A DNA stretch of 64,000 bases from Natronorubrum tibetense GA33 (GTDB lineage: Archaea; Halobacteriota; Halobacteria; Halobacteriales; Natrialbaceae): positions 3,696,265-3,760,264 of the forward strand of contig NZ_KB913017.1 of assembly GCF_000383975.1 (NCBI RefSeq), given 5' to 3'. Each line of letters starts with the position of its first letter. Within the stretch, counting starts at the first letter, position 1. Below the pieces are notes generated by a model. The model did not search any database. It worked only from the letters and a program-made list of their open reading frames with translations, and was not told the origin of the DNA. A program made the position numbers and the translations under genes. Below, one piece after another: positions 36,762 to 45,304 of the stretch.

Positions 36762-38657
36762 TTACCGGTAGTACACGACGCTGTTCGAATCGTACACTCG
36801 GTTCCGTTCCGAGAACTCGTCCCACGGCAGTTCGTCCTCGTAGACGTATTCAGATTCGGCCAACTGTAGCGGTCGCTGCTCGAGTTCCCCCTCGCGGATG
36901 AGAACCCCGTCGGCTACTCCGTGGTCGACGGATCCGTCTTCGATCGGCAACCGTTCGCACTCGGACTGCAGCACCTCCTCGTAGTATCGACACGTGACGT
37001 GGTCGGATCCCAACTCGTCTCGATGGACCGCATCGAGCTGCTCGAACGATTCCCGTTCCTGTTCCGTGTGGTAGTACGTGTAGAACTCCCGCTCGACGAG
37101 GGGGTTATCGGATGCGACGAAGTCGTTCGAGACGGCCACGAACGAGAAACACGATACCAGTAGTAATACGACGAGAAACGTTTTGAAACCGCCTCTCTTG
37201 ACCAGTTCGTAGAGTCCGTATCCGGCCGTCAATGCGAGGAAGACGAACCCGTAATGAGCGAACCTGGTGAAGTTCACTCCTGCCAGCGATTCGACGAGGA
37301 GCGTCGGACCTGGGAACAACAGGGGGATCATCAGCACTGTCGCGACGCTGAACGAGGTGAGAAGCGGTGCCTCGTCGCGCGTCCGTTCGAACCAGAAGAG
37401 AAATCCGACGAGTACGAAGAATAACGCGAAGGCGTACGGGAGGTAATTCGCCAACTCGTGCCACGGGAATTGCAATACGCCCCCGGGAGCACCCTCCGTC
37501 GGACTCGTTCCGACGAAAATGCCGACGGTGTAATCGATTACGAGGGCCGCGAGGCTCTCGGCGCTATACAACCAGTAAATGCCGGTGATCGCGCCAGCGA
37601 TGAGCAGCACCGATCCGTCGACGACGTATTTTTCAGCCCCGATTCCGCGCTCGAGAGAGCGCTGGTTGACGGTGTATCCCCGCTCGACGACGAATAGAAT
37701 TCCGAGTAGTACCAGCACGAACGGGATCGATACCGTGTGATAGAACACGATAGCGGCGACGAAGAGAGCACTCAGCAGCCGCATTCTGACCGACGCGCGG
37801 GAGACAAGCGTGAAGAGGAGAACGATAAACAGGACGGACGTGATGCTCCGCGAGATCGAGTACATACCGTAGAAGACGTACTCGGGGATCGCAATGAGCA
37901 CCAGACAGGAGAGTAACGCGACCGTCTCGTTCGGATACACACGACGCGCGAGGACGTACATCATCACCACGCCCGCACCGAAGATGAGTCCAGAAAGTAA
38001 GACCATCGTCGTGTGAGGATTAATCGACTCGCCCAGAAGGGCATACGACGACGCAGTGTACGTGTGCCACAGCGGAAACGACTCGTACAGTTCCCACGTT
38101 TCGGGCATCGTACCGGTTTCGTAAATCGAGAGCATCATTCCGACATGAGCGGGCAAATCCGTTCTACCGATGAAGTAATCGTAGTTGAGCGTCACGCTGA
38201 AAATCGAGACCAGCAGCGCCAGGATACAGTGATAGAGTGCGACACCGCTGCGTGCAGCGCCGGGTCCGGATGAGAGAATTAGTAAAAACAACAGCCCGTA
38301 GACGGCGGCAAACACGAAATAAAACGCCGTCGGTCGAACGGCGTACGCCGCCGTCATGGAGATCAGAATCGCGACGAGTACGTGAACCAGTATCGATGGA
38401 ATTCGCCAGTCGAGTCGGCGGAGTGAATCGGGATCGAACGTCGTCTTTGTTTTCTTTTCAGTCGACCGTCGGAACGACCGCGCTACCACGGGTGCGAGCA
38501 GCATCGGAACGGCGAGATAGATTCCGAGAATACTGAAATTCGACAGTCCCAGCAACAGCGGCGTCAAAATGCCGACAACCGCCAAAACGGGCAGGCCGTA
38601 GATCATGAGCGCGTACGTGAGAGCGAACAATTGCTCGCGGCTTACGGCGAACGTCAT
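36762..38657 (-). CDS. Large polytopic membrane protein, GT-C/GT39-like glycosyltransferase candidate
   Basis: This 631-residue protein has about 13 hydrophobic helices up to residue 510, then a soluble acidic C-terminal part of ~110 residues. An early outside loop contains YDYFIGRTDLPAHVGMM, with an acidic residue pair after TM helices, as in lipid-phosphate-sugar-dependent GT-C enzymes. TWELYESFPLWHTYTASSYA and YPNETVALLSCLVL follow. The C-terminal tail carries several Tyr-rich strands (VYDSNSVVYYR). It could transfer sugars from a polyprenyl carrier, or act as a polymerase for the locus. The exact family is uncertain. Confidence 0.7.
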   Translation of the reverse strand: MTFAVSREQLFALTYALMIYGLPVLAVVGILTPLLLGLSNFSILGIYLAVPMLLAPVVARSFRRSTEKKTKTTFDPDSLRRLDWRIPSILVHVLVAILISMTAAYAVRPTAFYFVFAAVYGLLFLLILSSGPGAARSGVALYHCILALLVSIFSVTLNYDYFIGRTDLPAHVGMMLSIYETGTMPETWELYESFPLWHTYTASSYALLGESINPHTTMVLLSGLIFGAGVVMMYVLARRVYPNETVALLSCLVLIAIPEYVFYGMYSISRSITSVLFIVLLFTLVSRASVRMRLLSALFVAAIVFYHTVSIPFVLVLLGILFVVERGYTVNQRSLERGIGAEKYVVDGSVLLIAGAITGIYWLYSAESLAALVIDYTVGIFVGTSPTEGAPGGVLQFPWHELANYLPYAFALFFVLVGFLFWFERTRDEAPLLTSFSVATVLMIPLLFPGPTLLVESLAGVNFTRFAHYGFVFLALTAGYGLYELVKRGGFKTFLVVLLLVSCFSFVAVSNDFVASDNPLVEREFYTYYHTEQERESFEQLDAVHRDELGSDHVTCRYYEEVLQSECERLPIEDGSVDHGVADGVLIREGELEQRPLQLAESEYVYEDELPWDEFSERNRVYDSNSVVYYR

Positions 38658-39253
38658 GCTTTCAATTCTGCCGGCGACAAATCACGACTCGTCGTCCTTG
38701 AGGGACGAGAACGGACCCCCTCGTGTCGCGAGCGAACCGTTCGACCGCGAATCGCCGCGTTCGGTAGACGAAATCGTGTGATAGACCGGTAGAGACGAGA
38801 GGACACACGTCGTTTGTATCGTCCGTTCAGTTCGAAAGAGAAGTCGGACGTCGCGGGAATCGTCACCGAATTGTGCGACGATTCGTCGAAGGGACCGTCC
38901 AGGTCGTGCGCGCCCGCGAGGAGTGTACGTGATCGCATCTGTAGAGTCACGGATCGTACATCGAGCGGGACTGTATAGCTGTAGGGGTGGTGACAGTGCG
39001 AAGGAAGGTCTCTCGGTTGAATGTGTGGTTTTCTCAGGACGTAATTGGTGATTTCCGTATCGGATCCGGCTCGCAATCGAACGGGTCGATACCGAGTTCA
39101 TGGCGAACGGTACGATTGCTGCGGTAGTAGCTTCTTACGCGACGTCCGATCCCTATTCGGTCTCGTAAGCGCCTGTTGACTTCCGGTAATAGTTAATAAA
39201 TAGACCATATTTTTCCAAAAGAACATATATATTATAATGAAATTGTTCAACTC
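38658..39253. other. Non-coding interval upstream of the lyase cluster
   Basis: No convincing gene. The first ~450 bases have GC-rich character with overlapping minus-strand frames that look like chance, being Arg/Ser/Thr rich with no family pattern. From about 39170 the DNA turns strongly AT-rich, which is the promoter zone of the first polysaccharide-lyase-like gene. Confidence 0.4.
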
Positions 39254-39268
39254 TAGAATTCAATTCTA
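39254..39268. promoter_or_regulatory. Palindrome upstream of first lyase gene, possible operator
   Basis: A perfect 7-1-7 inverted repeat, TAGAATTCAATTCTA, lies about 30 bases upstream of the TATA element (39298-39305) of the gene starting at 39331. Position and symmetry suit a dimeric activator or repressor. The half-site core AGAATT recurs as a direct repeat ahead of the next paralogue. Confidence 0.4.
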
Positions 39269-39297
39269 ATCGTTTGGTGACTTTCATGCGGAAAGAC

Positions 39298-39305
39298 TTA
39301 TTATA
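39298..39305 (+). promoter_or_regulatory. TATA box of first lyase-like gene
   Basis: TTATTATA is centred about 29 bases before the ATG at 39331, so the message is predicted to be leaderless, as for the other exported proteins in this window. Confidence 0.6.
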
Positions 39306-39330
39306 CCGTGACTGTCTGTATACAATTACA

Positions 39331-41322
39331 ATGGCACGCGATCGACCGATACTGGACGGCAATAGCAGCAGCACTGGCGACGAGCGACGAACAACCGACA
39401 ACCGTTGTAACAGGCGGTCGTACCTGAAACTGACCAGTGGTGCCGCTGTGGCAGCGGCGTCTCTGGGGATGGCCACAACCACGGCGAGTGCGACGGCGGG
39501 CTCCGATCCCGCCGCGTATCTCGAGAGCGCGGACGACTACAACCACGTCTCGTTCGACGGGAACTGGGAACAGTGGTTCACGAATACGCACGGCGGCTAC
39601 GTTTCGACGACGACGAATCACAGTCGTGGTGGCAGCGCACTCCGCATCGACTGGCCGACGGGAGAGTACTACGGCGCGACGATGGAGTACCTCATGGACG
39701 AAAACCACGGCTACCAGCCCGACTCCGGCCACGTCCGCTACTGGGTCTACTTCCCCGACGACTGGGAGTTCCACTCCGACGGTCTCGGCGGGACGAAACT
39801 CCCCGGCTTCGCTGGCACCTACCAAACCGGCGACCACGACATCGGTCCCGGCGGCTACGGTGGCCGCCCCTCCGACGGTACCAACGGTTGGTCGTCCCGA
39901 CTGTTCAACTGCCGACCAGATCGGGCCGGCGGCCGCGGCCCAATCGGTCTCGGCAGTCAGGTCTACCACGCCGGCGACGGCGGCGAACACGGTGCGCACC
40001 CGACCTGGGACGCCGCCCTCGAGACGGGCACTTGGCACCGGATCGACCAGTATGTCGAGATGAATACGCCCGGCAGGGAAGACGGCGTCTACCGCGGCTG
40101 GGTTGACGGCGACCTCGCCGTCGAGATGGAGGGGCTGTACTTCCGCGACGAAGGGTACGGTGACCTGATCGGCATCCAAACGCTGTGGGCGATGTTTTAC
40201 TTCGGCGGCGACTGGGGGTCGCCGGTCGACCAGCACATGCTGTTCGACGATCTGGAGATCTGGTTGTGGAACGATCGTCCGGATCTGAGCGACGGGAATG
40301 ATGACGAGAGCGGTGAACCGACCGAACCGAGCGTTAGTACCGGCGGTTCAATCGTCGACGAAACCGCTATCGAACTCACCGGCGAGGTGGAAACAGTCGG
40401 CGAGCACGACGCGTTGGAAGCCCGATTCTACTTCCGCGAAGCCGGGAGCGACGGTTGGGTCTGGCATTATGCGGGCCCAACCGACGTTACCGAACCGACG
40501 AGTATCGCCCGAACCATGTCCAGCGACGAGTTAGCGGAGGGTTCGGAGTACGAATATTACGCGTCCTTGATCGATGGAAGCGAACAAGTAGCTACGGGCG
40601 AGACGGAAACGTTCACGACGTTCGAAGAAGAGGCGGAAGAAGGCCCAAGCGTGACTACTGGAAGTACGGAGGTCACCGACGAGTCCGTCGAGTTAACCGG
40701 CGAGGTCGAAACAGTCGGCGAGCACGACGCGTTGGAAGCCCGATTCTACTTCCGCGAGGCCGGGAGTGACGGCTGGGTCTGGCATTACGCGGGCCCAACC
40801 GATGTTACCGAACCGACGAGTATCACCCGAACCATGTCCAGCGACGAGTTAGCGGAGGGTTCGGAGTACGAATATTACGCGTCCCTGCTCGATGGAAGCG
40901 AACAAGTAGCTACGGGCGAGACGGAAACGTTCACGACGTTCGAAGAAGAGGCGGAAGAAGGCCCAAGTGTGACTACCGGAGGTGCGGAGGTCACCGACGA
41001 GTCCGTCGAGTTAACCGGTGAGGTCGAAACAGTCGGCGAGCACGACGCGTTGGAAGCCCGATTCTACTTCCGCGAAGCCGGGAGTGGCGGCTGGGTCTGG
41101 CATTACGCGGGCCCAACCGATGTTACCGAGCCGACGAGTATCGCCCGAACCATGTCCAACAATGAGTTGGAGACAGGGGCGGAGTACGAGTACTACGCGT
41201 CACTGTTGGATGGGGCCAACCGGGTTGCCGAAGGGTCGGTACAGGCGTTCACTACGGCCGACGACGAGGAGGATACCGAAGACGACGAAGAACGTCCAAA
41301 CCGTGGTCGAGGACAAACTTAA
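39331..41322 (+). CDS. Tat-exported polysaccharide-lyase-like protein with three beta-sandwich repeats
   Basis: This is a 663-residue secreted protein. The Tat motif is NRRSYLKLTSG (Arg28-Arg29) followed by an Ala-rich core. Residues about 60-315 form a jelly-roll lyase-like domain with GNWEQWFTN, DWPTGEYYGATMEYLMDENH, WEFHSDGLGGTKLPGFAGTY, NGWSSRLFNCRPD, HRIDQYVEMNTPG and FGGDWGSPVDQHMLFDD. This resembles the concanavalin-like folds of PL14/PL20 alginate or glucuronan lyases, a resemblance seen by eye. Three near-identical repeats of 106 residues follow, of the fibronectin-III-like type (FYFREAGSDGWVWHYAGP). It ends with an acidic tail. I chose the ATG at 39331 over one at 39274 because of the TATA box position. 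It probably cuts acidic polysaccharide outside the cell. Confidence 0.82.
   Translation: MARDRPILDGNSSSTGDERRTTDNRCNRRSYLKLTSGAAVAAASLGMATTTASATAGSDPAAYLESADDYNHVSFDGNWEQWFTNTHGGYVSTTTNHSRGGSALRIDWPTGEYYGATMEYLMDENHGYQPDSGHVRYWVYFPDDWEFHSDGLGGTKLPGFAGTYQTGDHDIGPGGYGGRPSDGTNGWSSRLFNCRPDRAGGRGPIGLGSQVYHAGDGGEHGAHPTWDAALETGTWHRIDQYVEMNTPGREDGVYRGWVDGDLAVEMEGLYFRDEGYGDLIGIQTLWAMFYFGGDWGSPVDQHMLFDDLEIWLWNDRPDLSDGNDDESGEPTEPSVSTGGSIVDETAIELTGEVETVGEHDALEARFYFREAGSDGWVWHYAGPTDVTEPTSIARTMSSDELAEGSEYEYYASLIDGSEQVATGETETFTTFEEEAEEGPSVTTGSTEVTDESVELTGEVETVGEHDALEARFYFREAGSDGWVWHYAGPTDVTEPTSITRTMSSDELAEGSEYEYYASLLDGSEQVATGETETFTTFEEEAEEGPSVTTGGAEVTDESVELTGEVETVGEHDALEARFYFREAGSGGWVWHYAGPTDVTEPTSIARTMSNNELETGAEYEYYASLLDGANRVAEGSVQAFTTADDEEDTEDDEERPNRGRGQT
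40330..41265 (+). repeat. Three tandem 318-bp intragenic repeats
   Basis: The unit starting with the codons for GEVETVGEHDALEARFYF occurs at 40381, 40699 and 41017, exactly 318 bases apart. Long runs are identical at the DNA level, including silent positions, so the copies are recent or homogenised. The third copy diverges after about 41155. Confidence 0.9.
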
Positions 41323-41485
41323 CGCGTTACACTGTCTCAACTGACAAGTCTCGTGTTCGGCCAGTAGCAGACGGCCGTTCCACTCAACAAGCGGTCTTTC
41401 GATATTTTTCGGCTCAAAGTAACCATCGATACGAAAGAACGCTTTCTATTAAGCAGATCGTTGTATTTTTACTGTTTTTTAAAAT

Positions 41486-41506
41486 AAGAATTATTTCAAG
41501 AATTAT
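41486..41506. promoter_or_regulatory. Direct repeat AAGAATTAT upstream of second lyase gene
   Basis: The nonamer AAGAATTAT occurs at 41486-41494 and again at 41498-41506, a spacing of 12 bases, about 25 bases upstream of the TATA element TTTATAATT (41529-41537). It shares the core AGAATT with the palindrome ahead of the first lyase gene. It is a candidate binding site for a shared regulator. Confidence 0.35.
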
Positions 41507-41562
41507 AGCGAATTCGAACTCGAGAAAGTTTATAATTGTATTACTCGGTTGGTCGAGTCGTA

Positions 41563-42510
41563 ATGGAACGTTACCGAGCGGACGCGGACGACAGTAGCCC
41601 CTCGACTGAACACACTCGGTATCGCGGGACTGACGACGGACTCGGTCGACGATCTTGCCTCAAACTGGCGGGCGGAACGCTTGCGACGCTGGGCATCGCG
41701 AGCGGGGCTGCGAGCGGACGTGACGACTCGGAGTCCGGACACGATCTTGAGACTGCGTCCGACCACACCGCCATTTCGTTCGACGGAAACTGGGAACAGT
41801 GGTTCACGAACACGGAGGGCACCAACACATCGGTGACGTCCGATTCGGACCGCTCGGACGCCGTATTGCGCGTGGACTGGCCGACGGGAGAGTACTACGG
41901 CGCGACGATGGAGTACCTCATGGACGAAAACCACGGCTACCAGCCCGACTCCGGCCACGTCCGCTACTGGGTCTACTTCCCCGACGATTGGGAGTTCCAC
42001 TCCGACGGTCTCGGCGGGACGAAACTCCCCGGCTTCGCCGGCACCTACCAGACCGGCGACCACGACATCGGTCCCGGCGGCTACGGTGGCCGCCCCTCCG
42101 ACGGCACCAACGGCTGGTCGTCCCGACTGTTCAACTGCCGACCAGATCGGGCCGACGGGAACGGGCCGATCGGTCTCGGCAGTCAGGTCTACCACGCCGG
42201 CAACGGCGGCGAACACGGCGCGCACCCGACCTGGGACGCCGCACTCGAGAGGGGAACCTGGCACCAGATCGATCAGTACGTCGAGATGAATACGCCCGGC
42301 AGGGAAGACGGCGTCTACCGCGGCTGGGTTGACGGCGACCTCGCCGTCGAGATGGAGAGGCTGTACTTCCGCGACGAGGGGTACGGTGACCTGATCGGCA
42401 TTCAGGCCCTGTGGTGCAACTGTTACTTCGGCGGCGATTGGGGCTCGCCGGTCGACCAGCACATGCTGTTCGACGACCTCGAACTGTGGCTCTGGGAGGA
42501 GCGGCCCTGA
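41563..42510 (+). CDS. Tat-exported polysaccharide-lyase-like protein, second paralogue
   Basis: This 315-residue protein has Tat motif GRRSCLKLAGG (Arg29-Arg30). It consists of the lyase-like domain alone, ending WLWEERP, with no repeats. From DWPTGEYYGATM to the end it is almost identical to the first paralogue, including at DNA level, whereas its N-terminal 100 residues are clearly different. The start ATG at 41563 lies 30 bases after TTTATAATT. The sharp boundary of identity indicates recent gene conversion or duplication. Same predicted activity as its neighbour. Confidence 0.82.
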   Translation: MERYRADADDSSPSTEHTRYRGTDDGLGRRSCLKLAGGTLATLGIASGAASGRDDSESGHDLETASDHTAISFDGNWEQWFTNTEGTNTSVTSDSDRSDAVLRVDWPTGEYYGATMEYLMDENHGYQPDSGHVRYWVYFPDDWEFHSDGLGGTKLPGFAGTYQTGDHDIGPGGYGGRPSDGTNGWSSRLFNCRPDRADGNGPIGLGSQVYHAGNGGEHGAHPTWDAALERGTWHQIDQYVEMNTPGREDGVYRGWVDGDLAVEMERLYFRDEGYGDLIGIQALWCNCYFGGDWGSPVDQHMLFDDLELWLWEERP

Positions 42511-42783
42511 CTTCTGAGTCGCTATCGCATCGCCCGATAGCGCGGCCACGCCGACGGAAAGCCGACGAGTAGACCGATACACTCGATCGGTTCCATCGAC
42601 GCAAGCGACGGAAGCGTGTCGGAAGACGACTCAGCGCGGTCGTCGACATCGAGAAGTAACGTCTGATAACTCTTTCCTGACCTACTCCGAGGGATTACCG
42701 TTCGTTGATTCACCTCCAAACACTCGTTTACGGCGCTAATGACGGCCAAAGGCTCTTATCCGATGAAGGTAGTAGGTTCCCGT

Positions 42784-43659
42784 ATGCGTCGACGTGCCCT
42801 CCTCGCTGCGGTCGCTGGAACGACACTAGCGGGATGTTTTACCGACGATCCAGACTACGGCGAGGTAGATGACGTCGACGACCTCCTCGAAACCGCCGAT
42901 CAGTACAACACGGTATCGTTCGACGAGGACTGGGAACGGTGGTTCACGAACATCTTTGAGGGATCCGATACGACGACGTACACCGGTCGATCGGACGTTC
43001 CGTTTCGGGTCTACTGGCCCGAAGGTGAATATTACGGAATGACGATGGACCACTTCATGGAGGAGCACTACGACTTCGAACCCGAAGCTGCCCACCTCCG
43101 GACGTGGATGCGGTTCCCGGACGAATGGGAGTTTTACTCGGACGGGCTCGGTGGAACCAAACTCCCGGGGTTCGCGTCGCGGTTCAACGGTAGCGATACG
43201 GAACAGGGAGGATACGGCGGTCGGGAGGTTGACGGGACGAACGGATGGTCCGCGCGTATGTTCAATTGCCGGCCCGACCGACATCCCGAGGGAGCGGGGC
43301 CGATCGCCCTCGGGACGCAAATCTATCACGCGGAGGCCGACCGCGAGTACGGCGACCACCCGCGGTGGGACGTTCCGCTCGAGACGGACACCTGGCACCG
43401 CATCGACCAGTACGTCGAGGTGAACGCGCCCGGCGAATCCGATGGGGCGTACCTCGCCTGGGTCGACGGGGAACGCGCTATCGGCGTCGACGAACTCTAC
43501 ATGCGCGACGAAGGATACGAGGATATCAAAATCGAGTCCCTGTGGTTCAACTGTTACTTCGGCGGTGACTGGGGGTCGCCAGTCGACCAGCACATGGACT
43601 TCGACGACCTCCAGTTGTGGCTGTGGAGTGAGCGACCGAGCGTAACGGCGTCGCAGTGA
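42784..43659 (+). CDS. Polysaccharide-lyase-like lipoprotein, third paralogue
   Basis: This protein of about 291 residues has the short Tat/lipoprotein signal MRRRALLAAVAGTTLAGC, with Cys18 as the lipid-modified residue, so it is anchored to the membrane. The lyase-like domain follows, with DEDWERWFTN, WPEGEYYGMTMDHFMEEH, SDGLGGTKLPGFASRF, GTNGWSARMFNCRPD, WHRIDQYVEVNAPGE and FGGDWGSPVDQHMDFDD. It is more divergent than the first two are from each other. I chose the ATG at 42784 because the signal then begins canonically; an upstream ATG at 42763 would hide it. It may work at the cell surface while its paralogues are released. Confidence 0.82.
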   Translation: MRRRALLAAVAGTTLAGCFTDDPDYGEVDDVDDLLETADQYNTVSFDEDWERWFTNIFEGSDTTTYTGRSDVPFRVYWPEGEYYGMTMDHFMEEHYDFEPEAAHLRTWMRFPDEWEFYSDGLGGTKLPGFASRFNGSDTEQGGYGGREVDGTNGWSARMFNCRPDRHPEGAGPIALGTQIYHAEADREYGDHPRWDVPLETDTWHRIDQYVEVNAPGESDGAYLAWVDGERAIGVDELYMRDEGYEDIKIESLWFNCYFGGDWGSPVDQHMDFDDLQLWLWSERPSVTASQ

Positions 43660-43792
43660 TGTGCCGAAGCGCTGCGGGTGTCCCGGAATCGAGCGGTTCT
43701 CGAGTATCGATTCGGTCACGAGACGGTTGGTGACCGGTTGGCCGACTTGTGTACCCTCCGGTTTTACGTTCGTGCTTGGGGTAAACCGATCG

Positions 43793-44071
43793 ATGACCCA
43801 CCACCGATGGATTCAATTCGTTCGCTGGCAGATGGCCTGGATGGTTACGGCCGTGTTCGGACTGGTGGCACTCGGTGCGCTCACGTATGAACTCTTTTTC
43901 CTCCTCACGATGCTCGGTCTCCTCGTCGTGTCCGATCTAACGGCACCGTCCGCCGTGCAACCGAGGTGGCGATCGCGATTGCGGTTACTCCTCGCGTTCG
44001 GTCTGGTCGCTTTCTCGATCGTACTGATGCGACGAATCCTCGAAATTCAGGGAATCGGCATACTTTCGTAG
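43793..44071 (+). CDS. Small membrane protein with three helices, unknown function
   Basis: This 92-residue protein begins MTHHRWIQFVRWQMAWMV and has three hydrophobic segments (about residues 12-30, 33-49 and 66-84) separated by a short basic loop, RWRSRLR. No family recognised. It follows the third lyase gene by about 130 bases on the same strand and converges with the next gene. The upstream part of the open frame lacks coding character, so the ATG at 43793 was chosen. Confidence 0.6.
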   Translation: MTHHRWIQFVRWQMAWMVTAVFGLVALGALTYELFFLLTMLGLLVVSDLTAPSAVQPRWRSRLRLLLAFGLVAFSIVLMRRILEIQGIGILS

Positions 44072-44178
44072 TGAGCGGTCGAATCGAGTTCCAGTGCGCG
44101 ACCGTCACGCCAGAACTGTCGACCGATTTCCTCACATGGCATCCGGTGCACCGTCGGTTATCGCCGCCCCGTTTCACG

Positions 44179-45057
44179 TCAAGCGTCGTCTATCTCCCAC
44201 CGACAGGTGACCAGCCACTCCGCTCGACCATCACTCGAGTCGACCTCGAGTTCGATCGGCCGATCGAGTCCAACGGCGAGACCGACACCGATGAACGAGG
44301 GTATCGGATGATCGAACCGGTCGAGAGGCGCGAGCGAGCCACCAGAGATCTCGAACGTCATCCGCCCATCGGCACTGTCGACGGTCGGCTTCACCTCACG
44401 CGCGAGATCGAGTCCCTCGACCAGTCCATCGGCGAGCGCCGCGGCGAGTGGGGCCGGTGTCGTCGCAAGATCACCGGACAGCATGCGTTCGAATTCTCGA
44501 AAGAGACCGTACCCGGTTGGCTCGAGGACGAGTCCGTTACCGCCGTCCTCGGACCGGACGGCAAGTTCTTCGGGAACGTGGCCGCCGGATCGAACAGGAA
44601 TAACCAACCGTGCTCGATGGAGGTCGGCGTTCGGCCCAGTTGGTGCGTAAATGTGGTCCGCTTTCAGGTCGAACGCGTCGACAATCGCGGCACCGTTCGA
44701 GGCGCTTGCGGCGTATATGGATTCGCCGACTGTGACGGAAAGATACTGGCCGGAAGAGAGATAGTACGTGAGGAATCCGCCGAACAGTCCGACAGCGGCG
44801 AGCGTAAAGAGGACGTCACGGGTGTCCGGGAAGAGGATCCCGGCCAGACCGATCCCGAGTCCGAGCGCTGCGAGCGCGAGCGCTGTCCAGCGATACTGCG
44901 ATCCGGAAGAACGAGCGTGATCGCTGCGAAACGATGCGGGTTCTTCGGGAAGCCGTTCGGCGTGATCGGCGGGCAAACGGGTCGTACTCAGGTTGTGGCC
45001 ACTGACCGATTCACTGTCGGGTGAACTCGCGTCTCCGTCGATGTCTTCGGAACTCAT
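44179..45057 (-). CDS. Conserved haloarchaeal membrane protein, unknown function
   Basis: This 292-residue protein has an acidic, Ser-rich N-terminal region of about 50 residues. Two membrane helices follow (about 57-76, TALALAALGLGIGLAGILF, and 83-100). A soluble domain of about 190 residues then contains GQYLSVTVGESIYAASASNG, ARLVIPVRSGG, and a C-terminal strand-rich part with EWLVTCRWEIDD. I recognise it as a type of haloarchaeal conserved protein but not a named family. It would face the cytoplasm or exterior with a single large domain. It has its own promoter region on the right. Confidence 0.65.
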   Translation of the reverse strand: MSSEDIDGDASSPDSESVSGHNLSTTRLPADHAERLPEEPASFRSDHARSSGSQYRWTALALAALGLGIGLAGILFPDTRDVLFTLAAVGLFGGFLTYYLSSGQYLSVTVGESIYAASASNGAAIVDAFDLKADHIYAPTGPNADLHRARLVIPVRSGGHVPEELAVRSEDGGNGLVLEPTGYGLFREFERMLSGDLATTPAPLAAALADGLVEGLDLAREVKPTVDSADGRMTFEISGGSLAPLDRFDHPIPSFIGVGLAVGLDRPIELEVDSSDGRAEWLVTCRWEIDDA

Positions 45058-45304
45058 GTGCGGTCAATGGGCCACATTAGAAAACGTATACACTGATATC
45101 ACATTTGAATGTGGTGGTCAGTAAGATAGATTGTAAACATCTTATTATATTTTAATATAAATATACGACGGGTAATAACCAACGATATCGTTCGAGTACA
45201 ACGGATCGAACACGAACACTGACTCACCGCCGCGTTCACCGTAACTTGAGTGTCTCGTTTCGTGACCAGCCTCTTTTTACCGACGACGGTGGAAGAAGCG
45301 ACGC

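Noticed and set aside
38654-39101. Overlapping minus-strand frames in the gap before the lyase genes
   Set aside because: Several frames are open at once, as expected by chance in GC-rich DNA; predicted proteins are Arg/Ser/Thr-rich with no recognisable fold.
41530-42582. Minus-strand open frame opposite the second lyase gene, echoed opposite the first
   Set aside because: The similarity between the two antisense frames only reflects the near-identical sense sequences.
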